Of a DNA stretch of 64,000 nucleotides, positions 12,737-22,245 are shown in pieces; position 1 is the first letter of the stretch, and the number at the start of each line of letters is the position of its first letter. The stretch is from Caulobacteraceae bacterium (GTDB lineage: Bacteria; Pseudomonadota; Alphaproteobacteria; Caulobacterales; Caulobacteraceae), in the NCBI GenBank assembly GCA_019748055.1, contig JAIEQC010000005.1, positions 1 to 64,000 of the forward strand, given 5' to 3'. The notes beneath the pieces were generated by a model. The model was not told the DNA's origin. It saw nothing but the letters and a program-made list of their open reading frames with translations, and did not search any database. Position numbers and translations under genes: made by a program.

Positions 12737-14110
12737 TCAGCCCCTGCGCGGCCCGCCGGGCCGGGGCTTGCCGCCGCCCGGCTTCCCGCCCCTCGCCGGA
12801 CCGCCCGGCCCCGAGCGCGGCTTGAAGTCCCGCTTGGGTCCAGCCCGCCCCGCAGGCTTGCCGTCCCGCGCCCAAGTCTCGGACTTCGGCCCGATCACCT
12901 TGTCCTCGCGCGGTTTGAACGGGCGCTTGGGACGCTCACCCGTCGCGCCCTCGGCCGCCTCGGGCCGGGCGCGGGGTTTGAAGTCGCGCTTGGGGTGCTC
13001 GAACTTCGGCTTGGCCTTGGCCCAGCCGTCCGGCTTGCGCGCCGGCCGCTCCCGCTTCGCCGCCGCATCGGCCTGCGCCGTCTCCGCCGCGCGCACGCGG
13101 CTGGGCTTGCGCGAGGGGTCCGACATGGCCGAGCCCGACTTGCCCTTGACGATCGGCACGGCACTGCGCCGGCCCGGGATCGGCGCGGGGGTCTCCACCG
13201 TGTTGCCGGTCGGCAGGTTCTCAGGCCGGATGTGCTCGGCCAGCATCTCGCGGATCACGCGCGGCCCCACCTCCTCGACCGACCCGACCGGCAGCGTGCC
13301 CAGCTGGAACGGCCCATAGGCCAGGCGGATCAGGCGGTTCACCGTCAGGCCCAGGCTCTCCAGAACCTTGCGGACCTCGCGGTTCTTGCCCTCGGTGATC
13401 GCCACGCTGATCCACAGATTGGCCGGGCCGCGCCCGTCGCCCTCGGCCTTCTCCTTGGCCTTGTCCAGCGTCGCCTCGATCGAGCCATAGCGGACGCCGT
13501 CCACGGTCACGCCGTCCTTCAGCCCGTCCAGCTGCGCCTGCGTCACCCGCCCGCGCGCCCGTGCCCGGTACTGGCGCACCAGTTCGGTCGACGGCAGCTC
13601 CAGCGCCCGGCTCAACTCGCCGTCGTTGGTCAGCAGCAGCAGGCCTTCGGTGTTCAGATCCAGTCGCCCGACCGAGATCACGCGCGGCAGACCGTTCGGC
13701 AGGGCGTCGAACACCGTCGGTCGCCCCTGCGGATCGTTGTGGCTGGTCACCAGACCGGCGGGCTTGTGATAGCGCCAGACCCGCGTCGCCTGCGCCGAAC
13801 CGATCGGCTTGCCGTCCACCGTGATGACGTCGTCGCGCGTCACCAGCACGGCGGGCGTGTCCAGGATCTTTCCGTTCACGGCCACCTTGCCGAGGCCGAT
13901 CAGGCGCTCGACCTCGCGGCGGCTGGCGATGCCCGCGCGCGCCATCGCCTTGGCGATGCGCTCGCTGCGCTTGGGCGCTTCTTCAGCCTTCGGCGCGCCG
14001 GGCCTGCCGCCGGGTTTGCCCGCGCGCGGCGGCCCCTTGCGGTCGTCGAACTTGCCGCCGGCTTGACGCGGGCGGGGCTTCTTGTCGTTGTCGTCGGTAT
14101 GGCGGACCAT
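12737..14110 (-). CDS. RsuA/RluB-family pseudouridine synthase with long basic tail
   Basis: S4 domain RIAKAMARAGIASRREVERLIGLGKVAVNG, GRLDLNTEGLLLLTNDGEL, EGKNREVRKVLESLGL; repetitive KRDFKPR tail. Confidence 0.92.
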   Translation of the reverse strand: MVRHTDDNDKKPRPRQAGGKFDDRKGPPRAGKPGGRPGAPKAEEAPKRSERIAKAMARAGIASRREVERLIGLGKVAVNGKILDTPAVLVTRDDVITVDGKPIGSAQATRVWRYHKPAGLVTSHNDPQGRPTVFDALPNGLPRVISVGRLDLNTEGLLLLTNDGELSRALELPSTELVRQYRARARGRVTQAQLDGLKDGVTVDGVRYGSIEATLDKAKEKAEGDGRGPANLWISVAITEGKNREVRKVLESLGLTVNRLIRLAYGPFQLGTLPVGSVEEVGPRVIREMLAEHIRPENLPTGNTVETPAPIPGRRSAVPIVKGKSGSAMSDPSRKPSRVRAAETAQADAAAKRERPARKPDGWAKAKPKFEHPKRDFKPRARPEAAEGATGERPKRPFKPREDKVIGPKSETWARDGKPAGRAGPKRDFKPRSGPGGPARGGKPGGGKPRPGGPRRG

Positions 14111-14569
14111 GATGAGCGGTTCATGCGCATGGCGCTGGACCTCGCGCAAGCGGCGGCTGAAGCCGGAGAGGTGCCCGTGGGCGCCGTCGTGGTCGACGAG
14201 GCGACCGGCCAGGTGGTCGGTACCGGCGCCAACGCCCCCGTCTCAAGCCACGATCCGACCGCCCACGCCGAGGTCGTAGCCATGCGCGCCGCCGCCGGCG
14301 CGACCGGCAACTACCGCCTCACCGGCCTGACGCTGTATGTGACGCTGGAGCCTTGCGCCATGTGCGCCGGAGCGATGTCGCACGCCCGCATCGGCCGAGT
14401 CGTCTGGGCCGCCGACGACCCCAAAGGCGGGGCCGTCGCGCACGGGCCCCGACTGTTCGAGCAGCCGACCCTGCACTGGCGCCCGATCGCCGAGCGCGGT
14501 CCCCTCGCGGACGAATCGGCGCTCGCCTTGCGGACGTTCTTCCGTGCACGGCGCGGAACGGCGGTCTGA
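14099..14569 (+). CDS. tadA: tRNA-specific adenosine deaminase TadA
   Basis: MRMALDLAQAAAEAGEVPVGAVVV, HAEVVAMR, LEPCAMCAGAMSHARI. Confidence 0.95.
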   Translation: MADHDERFMRMALDLAQAAAEAGEVPVGAVVVDEATGQVVGTGANAPVSSHDPTAHAEVVAMRAAAGATGNYRLTGLTLYVTLEPCAMCAGAMSHARIGRVVWAADDPKGGAVAHGPRLFEQPTLHWRPIAERGPLADESALALRTFFRARRGTAV

Positions 14570-14609
14570 GATCGCGCGTTCGTCCCCGGCCGAACACCCA
14601 GGAGCCTGC

Positions 14610-15017
14610 ATGCGTCCGACCGTCGTCCTGAGCCTGTGCCTGCTGACCGCCGGTCTCTCCGCCTGCGGCGAGCCCACGCCGCCCACCGACGACGCCGACG
14701 CCGTGCGCGAGCGCGCGCTCGAGGCCCAGACCGCCCGGCGGCGCACCGGGGCGGAGATTCAGGAGCGCACGCTCAACCGCATCGTGCGCGCCGTCTACAT
14801 CTGCGACGACGGCGAGCGCCTGTCGGTCGAGTTCGACAATCCGCGGGAGATGGCGACCGTCCGCACCTCGCTCGGCCAGGCCATCGACCTGTACATGGAG
14901 CGCCCGCCCGAAGGGATATGGTATCGTGCCAGCGGCCACGACCTGCGCGGCCAGGGCCAGTTCGCCACCTGGTCCGCCGAGGGCCAGGAACCGACCCAGT
15001 GCCGGGCCGTGGACTGA
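14610..15017 (+). CDS. Small lipoprotein (possibly MliC-like)
   Basis: MRPTVVLSLCLLTAGLSACGE lipobox; VYICDDGERLSVEFDN...YRASGHDLRGQGQFATWS. Confidence 0.75.
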   Translation: MRPTVVLSLCLLTAGLSACGEPTPPTDDADAVRERALEAQTARRRTGAEIQERTLNRIVRAVYICDDGERLSVEFDNPREMATVRTSLGQAIDLYMERPPEGIWYRASGHDLRGQGQFATWSAEGQEPTQCRAVD

Positions 15018-15021
15018 CGGC

Positions 15022-15606
15022 TCAGAACGCCGCCAGCCGAGCGTCCAGCCCGTCGCGCACCCGAGGCCAGTCCTCGTCGGTGATCGCGAACATGACCGTA
15101 TCGCGGACTCGGCCGGTCCAGGTGATCTTGTGGCGTCGCAGCACCGCCTCACGCGTCGCGCCCAGCCGGGCGATGGCGGCCTGACTTCGGGCGTTGACCG
15201 CGTCGGTGATGATCTCGACCCGGATGATCCCGCTGGCGAAGGCGTGCTCCAGCAACAGACGTTTGCTGGCCGGGTTCACCTCGGTCCCGCGCGCGTCGGG
15301 GTGGAACACGGTCGAGCCCAGCTCCACGCGGCGATGCGCGAGCACGAGGTCGTGCAGGCTGCTGGTCCCCGCGATCCGGCCGTCGCGCCGCCGCCGCACC
15401 GCGTAAGCGGGGCCTCCGCCGGCCTCCATGTGCGCCACGCGCTGGTCGAACCAGGCGTCGAAGGCCTCGCCATGACCGTTGGAGACCATGATCGACCAGG
15501 CGGCGGCGTCGCCCGCGATCGCCGCCCGCACTTCATCCCGCACGACTTCGCTAAGCGGCTCGCAGCGGACCCACGCGTTCTCCAGAACCCGGGCCTCGAT
15601 CCTCAC
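15022..15606 (-). CDS. GNAT family N-acetyltransferase
   Basis: RRVELGSTVFHPDARGTEVNPASKRLLLEHAF and NARSQAAIARLGATREAVLRRHK, RimJ/RimL-like. Confidence 0.88.
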   Translation of the reverse strand: MRIEARVLENAWVRCEPLSEVVRDEVRAAIAGDAAAWSIMVSNGHGEAFDAWFDQRVAHMEAGGGPAYAVRRRRDGRIAGTSSLHDLVLAHRRVELGSTVFHPDARGTEVNPASKRLLLEHAFASGIIRVEIITDAVNARSQAAIARLGATREAVLRRHKITWTGRVRDTVMFAITDEDWPRVRDGLDARLAAF

Positions 15607-16706
15607 GCCGCGCCCTCGGCGACCAGGAAGTCCCTCACGGCCTCCGCGTCCGCGCCCTTCTCGACGAAGGCGCGACCGATCCCCCGCGCGAGGATCAGCG
15701 TCAGCCGCCCGCCCTGCGCCTTCTTATCCTCCCGCATCCGCGCCAGCAGGGCGTCTGCCGAGAGGCCTTGCGGCAGGCGGGTCGGCAGGCCGGCGTTCGC
15801 GAACGCCCGCGTGACCCGCTCGGCCTCCTCCGCGCCGCACAGTCCCTGAGCGGCCGAGAACCGGAAGGCCAGGCAACAGCCGATCGCCACCGCCTCCCCA
15901 TGCGTCAGCACCGCGTCGTCGAAGCCGAGCTCGGCCTCCACCGCATGGCCGAAGGTGTGGCCGAGGTTCAGCAGGGCCCGCGCGCCGGCCTCCTTCTCGT
16001 CCTGACCGACCACCTGCGCCTTGATCTCGACCGATCGCGCGACCACGCGCGCCAGCGCCGCCCGGTCGGCGGTCAGCGCGACGGCGTCCTCGCCGGTCAG
16101 CCGCGCGAAGTAGTCCGGGTCGCAGATCAGACCGTGCTTCAGCGACTCGGCCCAGCCCGACCGCAGTTGGCGCTCCGGCAGGGTGGACAGCGCGTCGACG
16201 TCCGCCAGCACCAGTCTCGGCTGATGAAAGGCCCCGACCAGGTTCTTGCCATGCGGCAGGTCGATCGCCGTCTTGCCGCCGACCGAGGAGTCCACCTGCG
16301 CCAGCAGGGTCGTCGGGATCTGGATCAGCGCCACGCCGCGCATCCACAGCGCCGCCGCCAGCCCCGCGAGGTCGCCCGTCACGCCGCCGCCCAGCGCCAC
16401 CACGGCGTCGCCGCGATCCAGCCCGGCGTCCGCGATGGCCGACAGCAGGGCCTGCAGCCCCGCAAAGCTCTTGCTGGCCTCGCCGGACGGAACGGTCGTG
16501 CCGGCATGCACGATCCCGGCCTCGTCTAGCCCTGCCCTCAGACGGTCGCCGTGCAGCGCGTCCACGGCCGCGTCCGCGGCGACGAACACGCGCCGGAAGC
16601 GCAGCGCGCCGATCCGCGCGCCCGCCTCCGCGATCAGGCCTCGGCCGACGACGACGTCATAGCCGGCGAATCCCGCGCCCCGGACCGGAATGGTGACCGC
16701 CGTCAT
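15603..16706 (-). CDS. aroB: 3-dehydroquinate synthase
   Basis: VVALGGGVTGDLAGLAAALWMRGVALIQIPTTLLAQVDSSVGGKTAIDLPHGKNLVGAF. Confidence 0.97.
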   Translation of the reverse strand: MTAVTIPVRGAGFAGYDVVVGRGLIAEAGARIGALRFRRVFVAADAAVDALHGDRLRAGLDEAGIVHAGTTVPSGEASKSFAGLQALLSAIADAGLDRGDAVVALGGGVTGDLAGLAAALWMRGVALIQIPTTLLAQVDSSVGGKTAIDLPHGKNLVGAFHQPRLVLADVDALSTLPERQLRSGWAESLKHGLICDPDYFARLTGEDAVALTADRAALARVVARSVEIKAQVVGQDEKEAGARALLNLGHTFGHAVEAELGFDDAVLTHGEAVAIGCCLAFRFSAAQGLCGAEEAERVTRAFANAGLPTRLPQGLSADALLARMREDKKAQGGRLTLILARGIGRAFVEKGADAEAVRDFLVAEGAA

Positions 16707-17272
16707 GCGCTCGCCCCGCCTTTCTCCCTGGCCCAACGGGCCAGCGCCGCGACCACGGCGTCCACCGCCTGCGAATGGGTTCCCGCGCCGACCTCGACCG
16801 TCAGGTCGGCCTCGGCATAGATGGGGTATCGCGCCTCGGCCAGGGCCGTCAGGGTCGCCTTGGGGTCACGCCCCCGCAGCAGCGGCCGGGTGTCCCGCCG
16901 CGCCACGCGCTGCACGACGACGTCCAGATCGGCCTTCAGCCAGACGGTCAGCGAGTGCGCCTTCAACACCGCCCGCGTGTCGGGGTTGATCATCGCCCCG
17001 CCGCCGGTCGCGACCACCTTCCGCTCCCCTTCCAGAAGTCGGCGGATGACCCGCGTCTCTCCCGCCCGGAACTCCGGCTCGCCCAGGGTGGCGAAGATGT
17101 CGGACACCGACATGGCCGCCGCCGCCTCGATTTCGGCGTCCGCGTCGAAGAAGGGTCGCTCCAGCCGTCGCGCCAGACGACGCCCCACCGTCGATTTGCC
17201 CACGCCCATCAGCCCCACCAGCGCTATGGTGCGGTCTATGTCGGGAATCGCGGGAACGGCGGTGGTCAGCAT
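16703..17272 (-). CDS. aroK: Shikimate kinase
   Basis: IALVGLMGVGKSTVGRRLARRLERPFFDADAEIE; VVATGGGAMINPDTRA; overlaps aroB by 4 bp. Confidence 0.96.
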   Translation of the reverse strand: MLTTAVPAIPDIDRTIALVGLMGVGKSTVGRRLARRLERPFFDADAEIEAAAAMSVSDIFATLGEPEFRAGETRVIRRLLEGERKVVATGGGAMINPDTRAVLKAHSLTVWLKADLDVVVQRVARRDTRPLLRGRDPKATLTALAEARYPIYAEADLTVEVGAGTHSQAVDAVVAALARWAREKGGASA

Positions 17273-17293
17273 GGGAAAGATCGGTCATACACC

Positions 17294-18193
17294 ATGACGC
17301 CGCAGATCGAGGCCTTCCTGGAGATGATGGCGGTGGAGCGCGACGCCTCGCCCCACACCCTGTCGGCCTATGCGCGCGATCTGGCGGACGCGGAGGCCGT
17401 CTGCGGAGGCCTGATCGCCGCCACTCCGGAGGGGATCGAAGCCTGGTACGCGGACCTGGCTCGACGCGGCCTGTCGCCCGCCACCCAGTCGCGACGCCGT
17501 TCGGCGGTGCGCCAGTTCTTCCGGTTCGCCCTGGCCGAGGGGTGGCGCGCCGACGATCCCTCCAGCCGTCTGGACGCGCCGCGCCGCGGGCGCTCCCTGC
17601 CTCGCGTCCTGTCGCGCGAGGAGATGGATCGTCTGGTCGCGGTCACCGCCGCCGCCGACGGGTCCGCCGCCCTGCGCCTGCGGGCCCTCATCGAACTGGC
17701 CTATGCATCCGGGCTGCGGGTGTCGGAGCTGTTGGCCCTGCGGGTCGAGGCCGTGCGCCGTGACCCGACCCACCTGATCGTGCGCGGCAAGGGCGGCAAG
17801 GAGCGGCTGGCCCCGCTGAACGCCGCCGCCCGCGGCGCCGTGGCCGACTGGCTTGTCGCCCGCGACGCGATGCGCAATGCCGACGCGCCCGACTCGCCGT
17901 GGCTGTTCCCCTCGCGGGGCCGCACCGGACGCCTGACGCCGCGCCGCTTCGCCCAACTGCTGGACAACGCCGCGACCGTCGCCGGGATCGATCCCGCCCG
18001 CGTCAGTCCGCACGTCCTGCGCCACGCCTTCGCCACCCACTTGCTGGAGGGCGGCGCCGACCTGCGCGTCGTCCAGACCCTGCTGGGCCACGCCGACATC
18101 GGCACGACCCAGATCTACACCCACGTCACCCAAGACGCCTTGGCCGAAACCGTCCGCACGCGCCACCCGTTGGGACGAGGCGGCAAGGCGTGA
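17294..18193 (+). CDS. xerD: Tyrosine recombinase XerD-like
   Basis: SPHTLSAYARDL, ELAYASGLRVSELLAL, HVLRHAFATHLLEGGADLRVVQTLLGHADIGTTQIYTHV. Confidence 0.92.
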   Translation: MTPQIEAFLEMMAVERDASPHTLSAYARDLADAEAVCGGLIAATPEGIEAWYADLARRGLSPATQSRRRSAVRQFFRFALAEGWRADDPSSRLDAPRRGRSLPRVLSREEMDRLVAVTAAADGSAALRLRALIELAYASGLRVSELLALRVEAVRRDPTHLIVRGKGGKERLAPLNAAARGAVADWLVARDAMRNADAPDSPWLFPSRGRTGRLTPRRFAQLLDNAATVAGIDPARVSPHVLRHAFATHLLEGGADLRVVQTLLGHADIGTTQIYTHVTQDALAETVRTRHPLGRGGKA

Positions 18194-18274
18194 GCGCTTG
18201 CCCCGCACGACCGACCTGACTAGTTTCCGCGGCCTTTCGCAGGGGTCGCCTCGCCCCGCCGCCCGGATCGCCTG

Positions 18275-19231
18275 ATGGCCGCCCACTACCTCGACTTCGA
18301 AAAGCCGATCGCCGACCTGGAGGCCAAGATCGAGGAGCTGTCGCTTCTCTCGGCCTCCGCCTCGGCCGGATCGTTCGAATCAGAGATCGAAGGACTGCGC
18401 AAGAAAGCGGACCAGCTGCGCAAGAAGACCTACGCCGGTCTGGATCCCTGGATGAAGACCCAGGTCGCGCGGCATCCGAACCGACCCCACTTCGTCGATT
18501 ACGTCGCCGGCCTGTTCGAGGACTTCACCGAGCTGCGCGGCGACCGCCAGTTCGGCGACGACCAGGCCATCCTGGGCGGGCTGGCCCGCTTCAACGGCGC
18601 GCCGGTCGTGGTCATGGGCCAGGAGAAGGGCCACGACACCGCCAGCCGACTGACCCACAACTTCGGCATGGCCCGGCCGGAGGGCTATCGCAAGGCCGCA
18701 CGCCTGATGGACCTGGCCGATCGCTTCGGCCTGCCGGTCATCAGCTTCGTCGACACCGCCGGCGCCTATCCGGGACTGGGAGCCGAGGAGCGCGGCCAGG
18801 CCGAGGCCATCGCCCGATCCACCGAGCGCGGGCTGACGCTGGGCGTCCCGTCCGTCGCCGTGATCACGGGCGAAGGCGGCTCGGGCGGAGCCATAGCCAT
18901 CGCCGCGGCCAGCCGCGTGCTGATGCTGGAGCATTCGATCTACTCAGTGATCTCGCCCGAAGGCGCCGCCGGCATCCTGTGGCGCGACGGCGCCCGCGCC
19001 AAGGACGCCGCCATGGCCATGAAGATCACCGCACCGGACCTGCTGGAGCTCAAGATCATCGACCGGATCATCCCGGAGCCGGTCGGCGGGGCCCAAACCG
19101 ACCGCGACGGCGCGATCGCCAACGTCGGCAAGGTTCTGTCGGAAGAACTGGCCGCGCTGGCCGACCTCGACGCCGAGGCCGTCCGCCGCGCCCGCGCCGA
19201 TCGGTTCTACGCCATTGGGCGCATGGGTTGA
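18275..19231 (+). CDS. accA: Acetyl-CoA carboxylase carboxyltransferase subunit alpha
   Basis: MAAHYLDFEKPIADLEAKIEEL, GDRQFGDDQAILGG, SVISPEGAAGILWRDGARAKDAA. Confidence 0.97.
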   Translation: MAAHYLDFEKPIADLEAKIEELSLLSASASAGSFESEIEGLRKKADQLRKKTYAGLDPWMKTQVARHPNRPHFVDYVAGLFEDFTELRGDRQFGDDQAILGGLARFNGAPVVVMGQEKGHDTASRLTHNFGMARPEGYRKAARLMDLADRFGLPVISFVDTAGAYPGLGAEERGQAEAIARSTERGLTLGVPSVAVITGEGGSGGAIAIAAASRVLMLEHSIYSVISPEGAAGILWRDGARAKDAAMAMKITAPDLLELKIIDRIIPEPVGGAQTDRDGAIANVGKVLSEELAALADLDAEAVRRARADRFYAIGRMG

Positions 19232-19271
19232 TCCAGGTTAACCCTTCTCTCACGAGTTGAACTGACTGTGA

Positions 19272-19285
19272 CGTAACCGGTTACG
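19272..19285. promoter_or_regulatory. 14-bp perfect palindrome upstream of response regulator
   Basis: cgtaaccggttacg is its own reverse complement and lies about 27 bp before the ATG at 19312. ggttaacc at 19236-19243 shares half-site sequence. Confidence 0.5.
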
Positions 19286-19311
19286 GTAGTGGCGTCGCAG
19301 TTGGAGTACTT

Positions 19312-19862
19312 ATGGACGGTTTGCGCGAGACGGCGATCGTCAATCTGTCCGGCGCGGCCACCATGGTGGTGGACGATTCCTCCTTCTCGCTGGAGCTGAC
19401 GACGGCCTGCCTTCGCGGCTTCGGCATCCGCAGCGACATGCGCTGACCCGGCCGCAGGACGCCGTGGGCATCCTCAGCGAAACCTCCATCGACCTTCTGG
19501 TGGTCGACTGCGACATGCCGGAGATGGACGGTTATGAACTGGTCCGCTGGGTACGTCGGAACAAGGACCATCCGAACGCCTTCGTTCCTGTGATCATGAC
19601 TGCCGCTCATGTGCGTCGCACCCGCGTGCTGGACGCGCGCGACTGCGGCGCCAACTTCATGATCACCAAGCCGTTCAGCGCGAAGAACCTGCTGGAACGC
19701 ATCGTCTGGGTGGCGCGCGACGAGCGACCGTTCCTGGAGGTCGGCGACTATTTCGGCCCCGATCGTCGGTTCCGCGACGAACCCCCGGATGTGGAACGCC
19801 GCGCCGACCGGCTGCGGCTGATGCAACTCCAGGCGGAGCGGGCGAGCAAGGCCGACGCATGA
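19312..19862 (+). pseudogene. Response regulator receiver protein with apparent frameshift
   Basis: MVVDDSSFSLELTTACLRGFGIRSDMR-stop, continued in another frame by LTRPQDAVGILSETSIDLLVVDCDMPEMDGYELVRWVRR...FMITKPFSAKNLLERI. Confidence 0.8.
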
Positions 19863-20314
19863 CCGTCATCACCCACGCCCGGCGCAAGTCCCGCCTCGCC
19901 ACCATGATCGACGCCGCCGGCGGGATCAGCGTCCTGCGCGCCCTCGCCGACGCCCAGTCGAACCTTGAGGCGCTGCGTCCACCCAGCATGAAGGAGGTCG
20001 CGGTGCAGGCCGCCCGCCTCGGCGAGATCACGCCGGACGCCCATGGCGAAGACGACGCCCTGAACCGCCTCTACCTCGCCGCCACCTCGATCATCGACGC
20101 GGCGGGGCCGTTCGACCTCGACGACGTCTGTTCGGCTAGCCGTGCGCTGTGCGATCTGATCGACTTGGCCGGACCCGACGCGCCCTTCGACTGGCGCGTG
20201 CCGCAGGTCTTTTCCGGCTCGCTGACCCTGATGCTGGGCCTGCCGCGTCAGGATCCAGGCCGCGCGGCGATCAGGGCGCATCTGGACAAGCTGGCGGCCG
20301 CCAAAGGGGCCTAG
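19859..20314 (+). CDS. Hypothetical protein translationally coupled to the response regulator
   Basis: Complete 151-aa ORF overlapping the response regulator stop (ATGA). Confidence 0.7.
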   Translation: MTVITHARRKSRLATMIDAAGGISVLRALADAQSNLEALRPPSMKEVAVQAARLGEITPDAHGEDDALNRLYLAATSIIDAAGPFDLDDVCSASRALCDLIDLAGPDAPFDWRVPQVFSGSLTLMLGLPRQDPGRAAIRAHLDKLAAAKGA

Positions 20315-22215
20315 CCGGCCGGAGCCCCGGCCGTCCGCGCGCCACGTGTCTGCTTCCGCCAAAGGGCCGCGTACTCGCCCCCGACGCGGGCCACCAGCTC
20401 GTGGTGCGCGCCCCGCTCGACGATCCGGCCGGCCTTCAGCACCAGGATCTGATCCGCGTCCGCCACCGTCGACAGCCGGTGCGCGACCACAAGAGTGGTG
20501 CGGCCGGCGCGGGCCTTCTTCAACGTCTTCTGGATCGCCGCCTCGGTGCGGCTGTCCAGCGCGCTGGTCGCCTCGTCGAGGATCAGCACGCACGGGTCGG
20601 CCAGCAGGGCCCGCGCGATGCCGACGCGCTGGCGCTCCCCGCCCGAGAGCTTCAGCCCCCGCTCGCCCACCTTGGTGTCCATGCCATTGGGCAGGCCGCG
20701 GATGAAGTCCGCCAGCTCCGCCGCCTCGGCCGCCTCCCACACCGCCTCGTCCCCGGCGCCGGGTCGGGCGAAGGCGATGTTGGCGCGGATCGTGTCGTTG
20801 AACAGGGCCACGTCCTGCGGCACCAGGGCGACCGCGCGGCGCAGACTTTCCTGCGTCACCTCGCGCACGTCGCGGCCCTCGATCCGGACCGTGCCGACCT
20901 GCGGGTCCAGCAGGCGCAGCGCCAGCTTGACGATGGTCGACTTGCCCGAGCCCGACGGGCCGACCAGCGCCGTCGTGGTGCCCGGCGCGGCGACGAAGTC
21001 CACGTCCTCCAGACCGTTGGCCCGCGCGTCGTGGCGAAAGCCGACGTTCTCGAACTCCAGCGAGGCCCCGCGCGCGTCGGCGGGACGCGGCAGCGGCTGG
21101 GCATGCGGGGCGTCGGCCACCTGCGGCGTCTGACGCGTCACCTTCAGCATCTCCTCCATGTCGATGAAGGACTGACGGATTTCCCGATAGGCGAAGCCCA
21201 GGATGTTCAGCGGCTGATACAGGCTGATCAAGATCAACACGGCAGCGGTCACGTCGCCGGGCCCCATACGTCCGGCCGCGGCCTCGAAGCCGGCCATGAC
21301 GGCCATGACGCCCAGGCCGACGTTCATGATCGCCGCCTGGATCAGGTTCAGCGCCGCCAGCGAGCCGTTGGCCTTCAGCGCCGCCGACACGTAGGTTTCC
21401 AGCGCCCGGTCATAGCTCTCAGCCGCGCGTCGCTCGGCCCCGAACGACTTGACGGTTTCGTAGTTCAGCAGGGCGTCGACCGACAGGCCCGCCGCCTCCG
21501 TGTCCGCCGCGTTCATGGCCCGGCGATGCTCCAGCCGCCAGTTGGCCATGCCGAAGGTCGCGATCGCGTAGATCACGACCACCCCCACCGCCAGGGCGCC
21601 GAACCGCCAGTCGTAAAGCCCCGCCAGAACGCCGGCCGCCAGGATCAGCTCGACCGCCGTCGGGCCCAGGTTGAAGGCGATGATGCGCAGCAGGAAGTCC
21701 ACGGCGCGCGAGCCCCGGTCCATCGTCCGCGACAGGGCGCCGGACCGCTTGGTCTGGTGGAAGTCCAGCGACAGGTTCAGGGCGTGGGCGAAGGTTTCGG
21801 CCGCCGTCTTGCGCTGGGCCGCCGCCCGCACCGGCGCGAACACCACGTCCGACAGCTGGGGCGTCGCCGACGACAGGAATCGCACCAGGGCCCAACCGAC
21901 CGCCAAGGCCGCGAACGACAGTCCGACCGTCGTCGCCGCCGTCTGCCCTTCGGCCAGCCGGTTGACCGCCGCGCCCAGCACCAGCGGCGCCAGCACGCCA
22001 AGGCCCTTGCCGGCCAGCGTCAGGCCCAGCGCCCCCGCGATGCGGGCCTTCAGCTGCGGCGCGCCGGACCGACCGACCACGCCGAACAGGTCGCGCAGGG
22101 CGACCCAGGTGCCGGGGGTGTCAGGACTGGTCGGCTCCGTCGGACCCAGCGCCTTGACCTGGGGGTCGGCGCGACGGCCCGCGGAGCGCTCTCCGCGCAT
22201 CGCCATGCGTCCCAT
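20311..22215 (-). CDS. Atm1/HMT-type ABC exporter (fused permease and ATPase)
   Basis: ALVGPSGSGKSTIVKLALRLLDPQ, LSGGERQRVGIARALLADPCVLILDEATSALD, six-TM N-terminus. Exact start uncertain. Confidence 0.92.
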   Translation of the reverse strand: MGRMAMRGERSAGRRADPQVKALGPTEPTSPDTPGTWVALRDLFGVVGRSGAPQLKARIAGALGLTLAGKGLGVLAPLVLGAAVNRLAEGQTAATTVGLSFAALAVGWALVRFLSSATPQLSDVVFAPVRAAAQRKTAAETFAHALNLSLDFHQTKRSGALSRTMDRGSRAVDFLLRIIAFNLGPTAVELILAAGVLAGLYDWRFGALAVGVVVIYAIATFGMANWRLEHRRAMNAADTEAAGLSVDALLNYETVKSFGAERRAAESYDRALETYVSAALKANGSLAALNLIQAAIMNVGLGVMAVMAGFEAAAGRMGPGDVTAAVLILISLYQPLNILGFAYREIRQSFIDMEEMLKVTRQTPQVADAPHAQPLPRPADARGASLEFENVGFRHDARANGLEDVDFVAAPGTTTALVGPSGSGKSTIVKLALRLLDPQVGTVRIEGRDVREVTQESLRRAVALVPQDVALFNDTIRANIAFARPGAGDEAVWEAAEAAELADFIRGLPNGMDTKVGERGLKLSGGERQRVGIARALLADPCVLILDEATSALDSRTEAAIQKTLKKARAGRTTLVVAHRLSTVADADQILVLKAGRIVERGAHHELVARVGGEYAALWRKQTRGARTAGAPAG

Positions 22216-22245
22216 ATGGCTTGCGTCGCGGCCCGCGCAAAGCCC

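Noticed and set aside
10946-14569. 1207-aa plus-strand ORF
   Set aside because: Mostly antisense to the Kelch, rsmD and rluB-like genes; a GC-rich mirror frame. Only its last 156 aa (tadA) are real.
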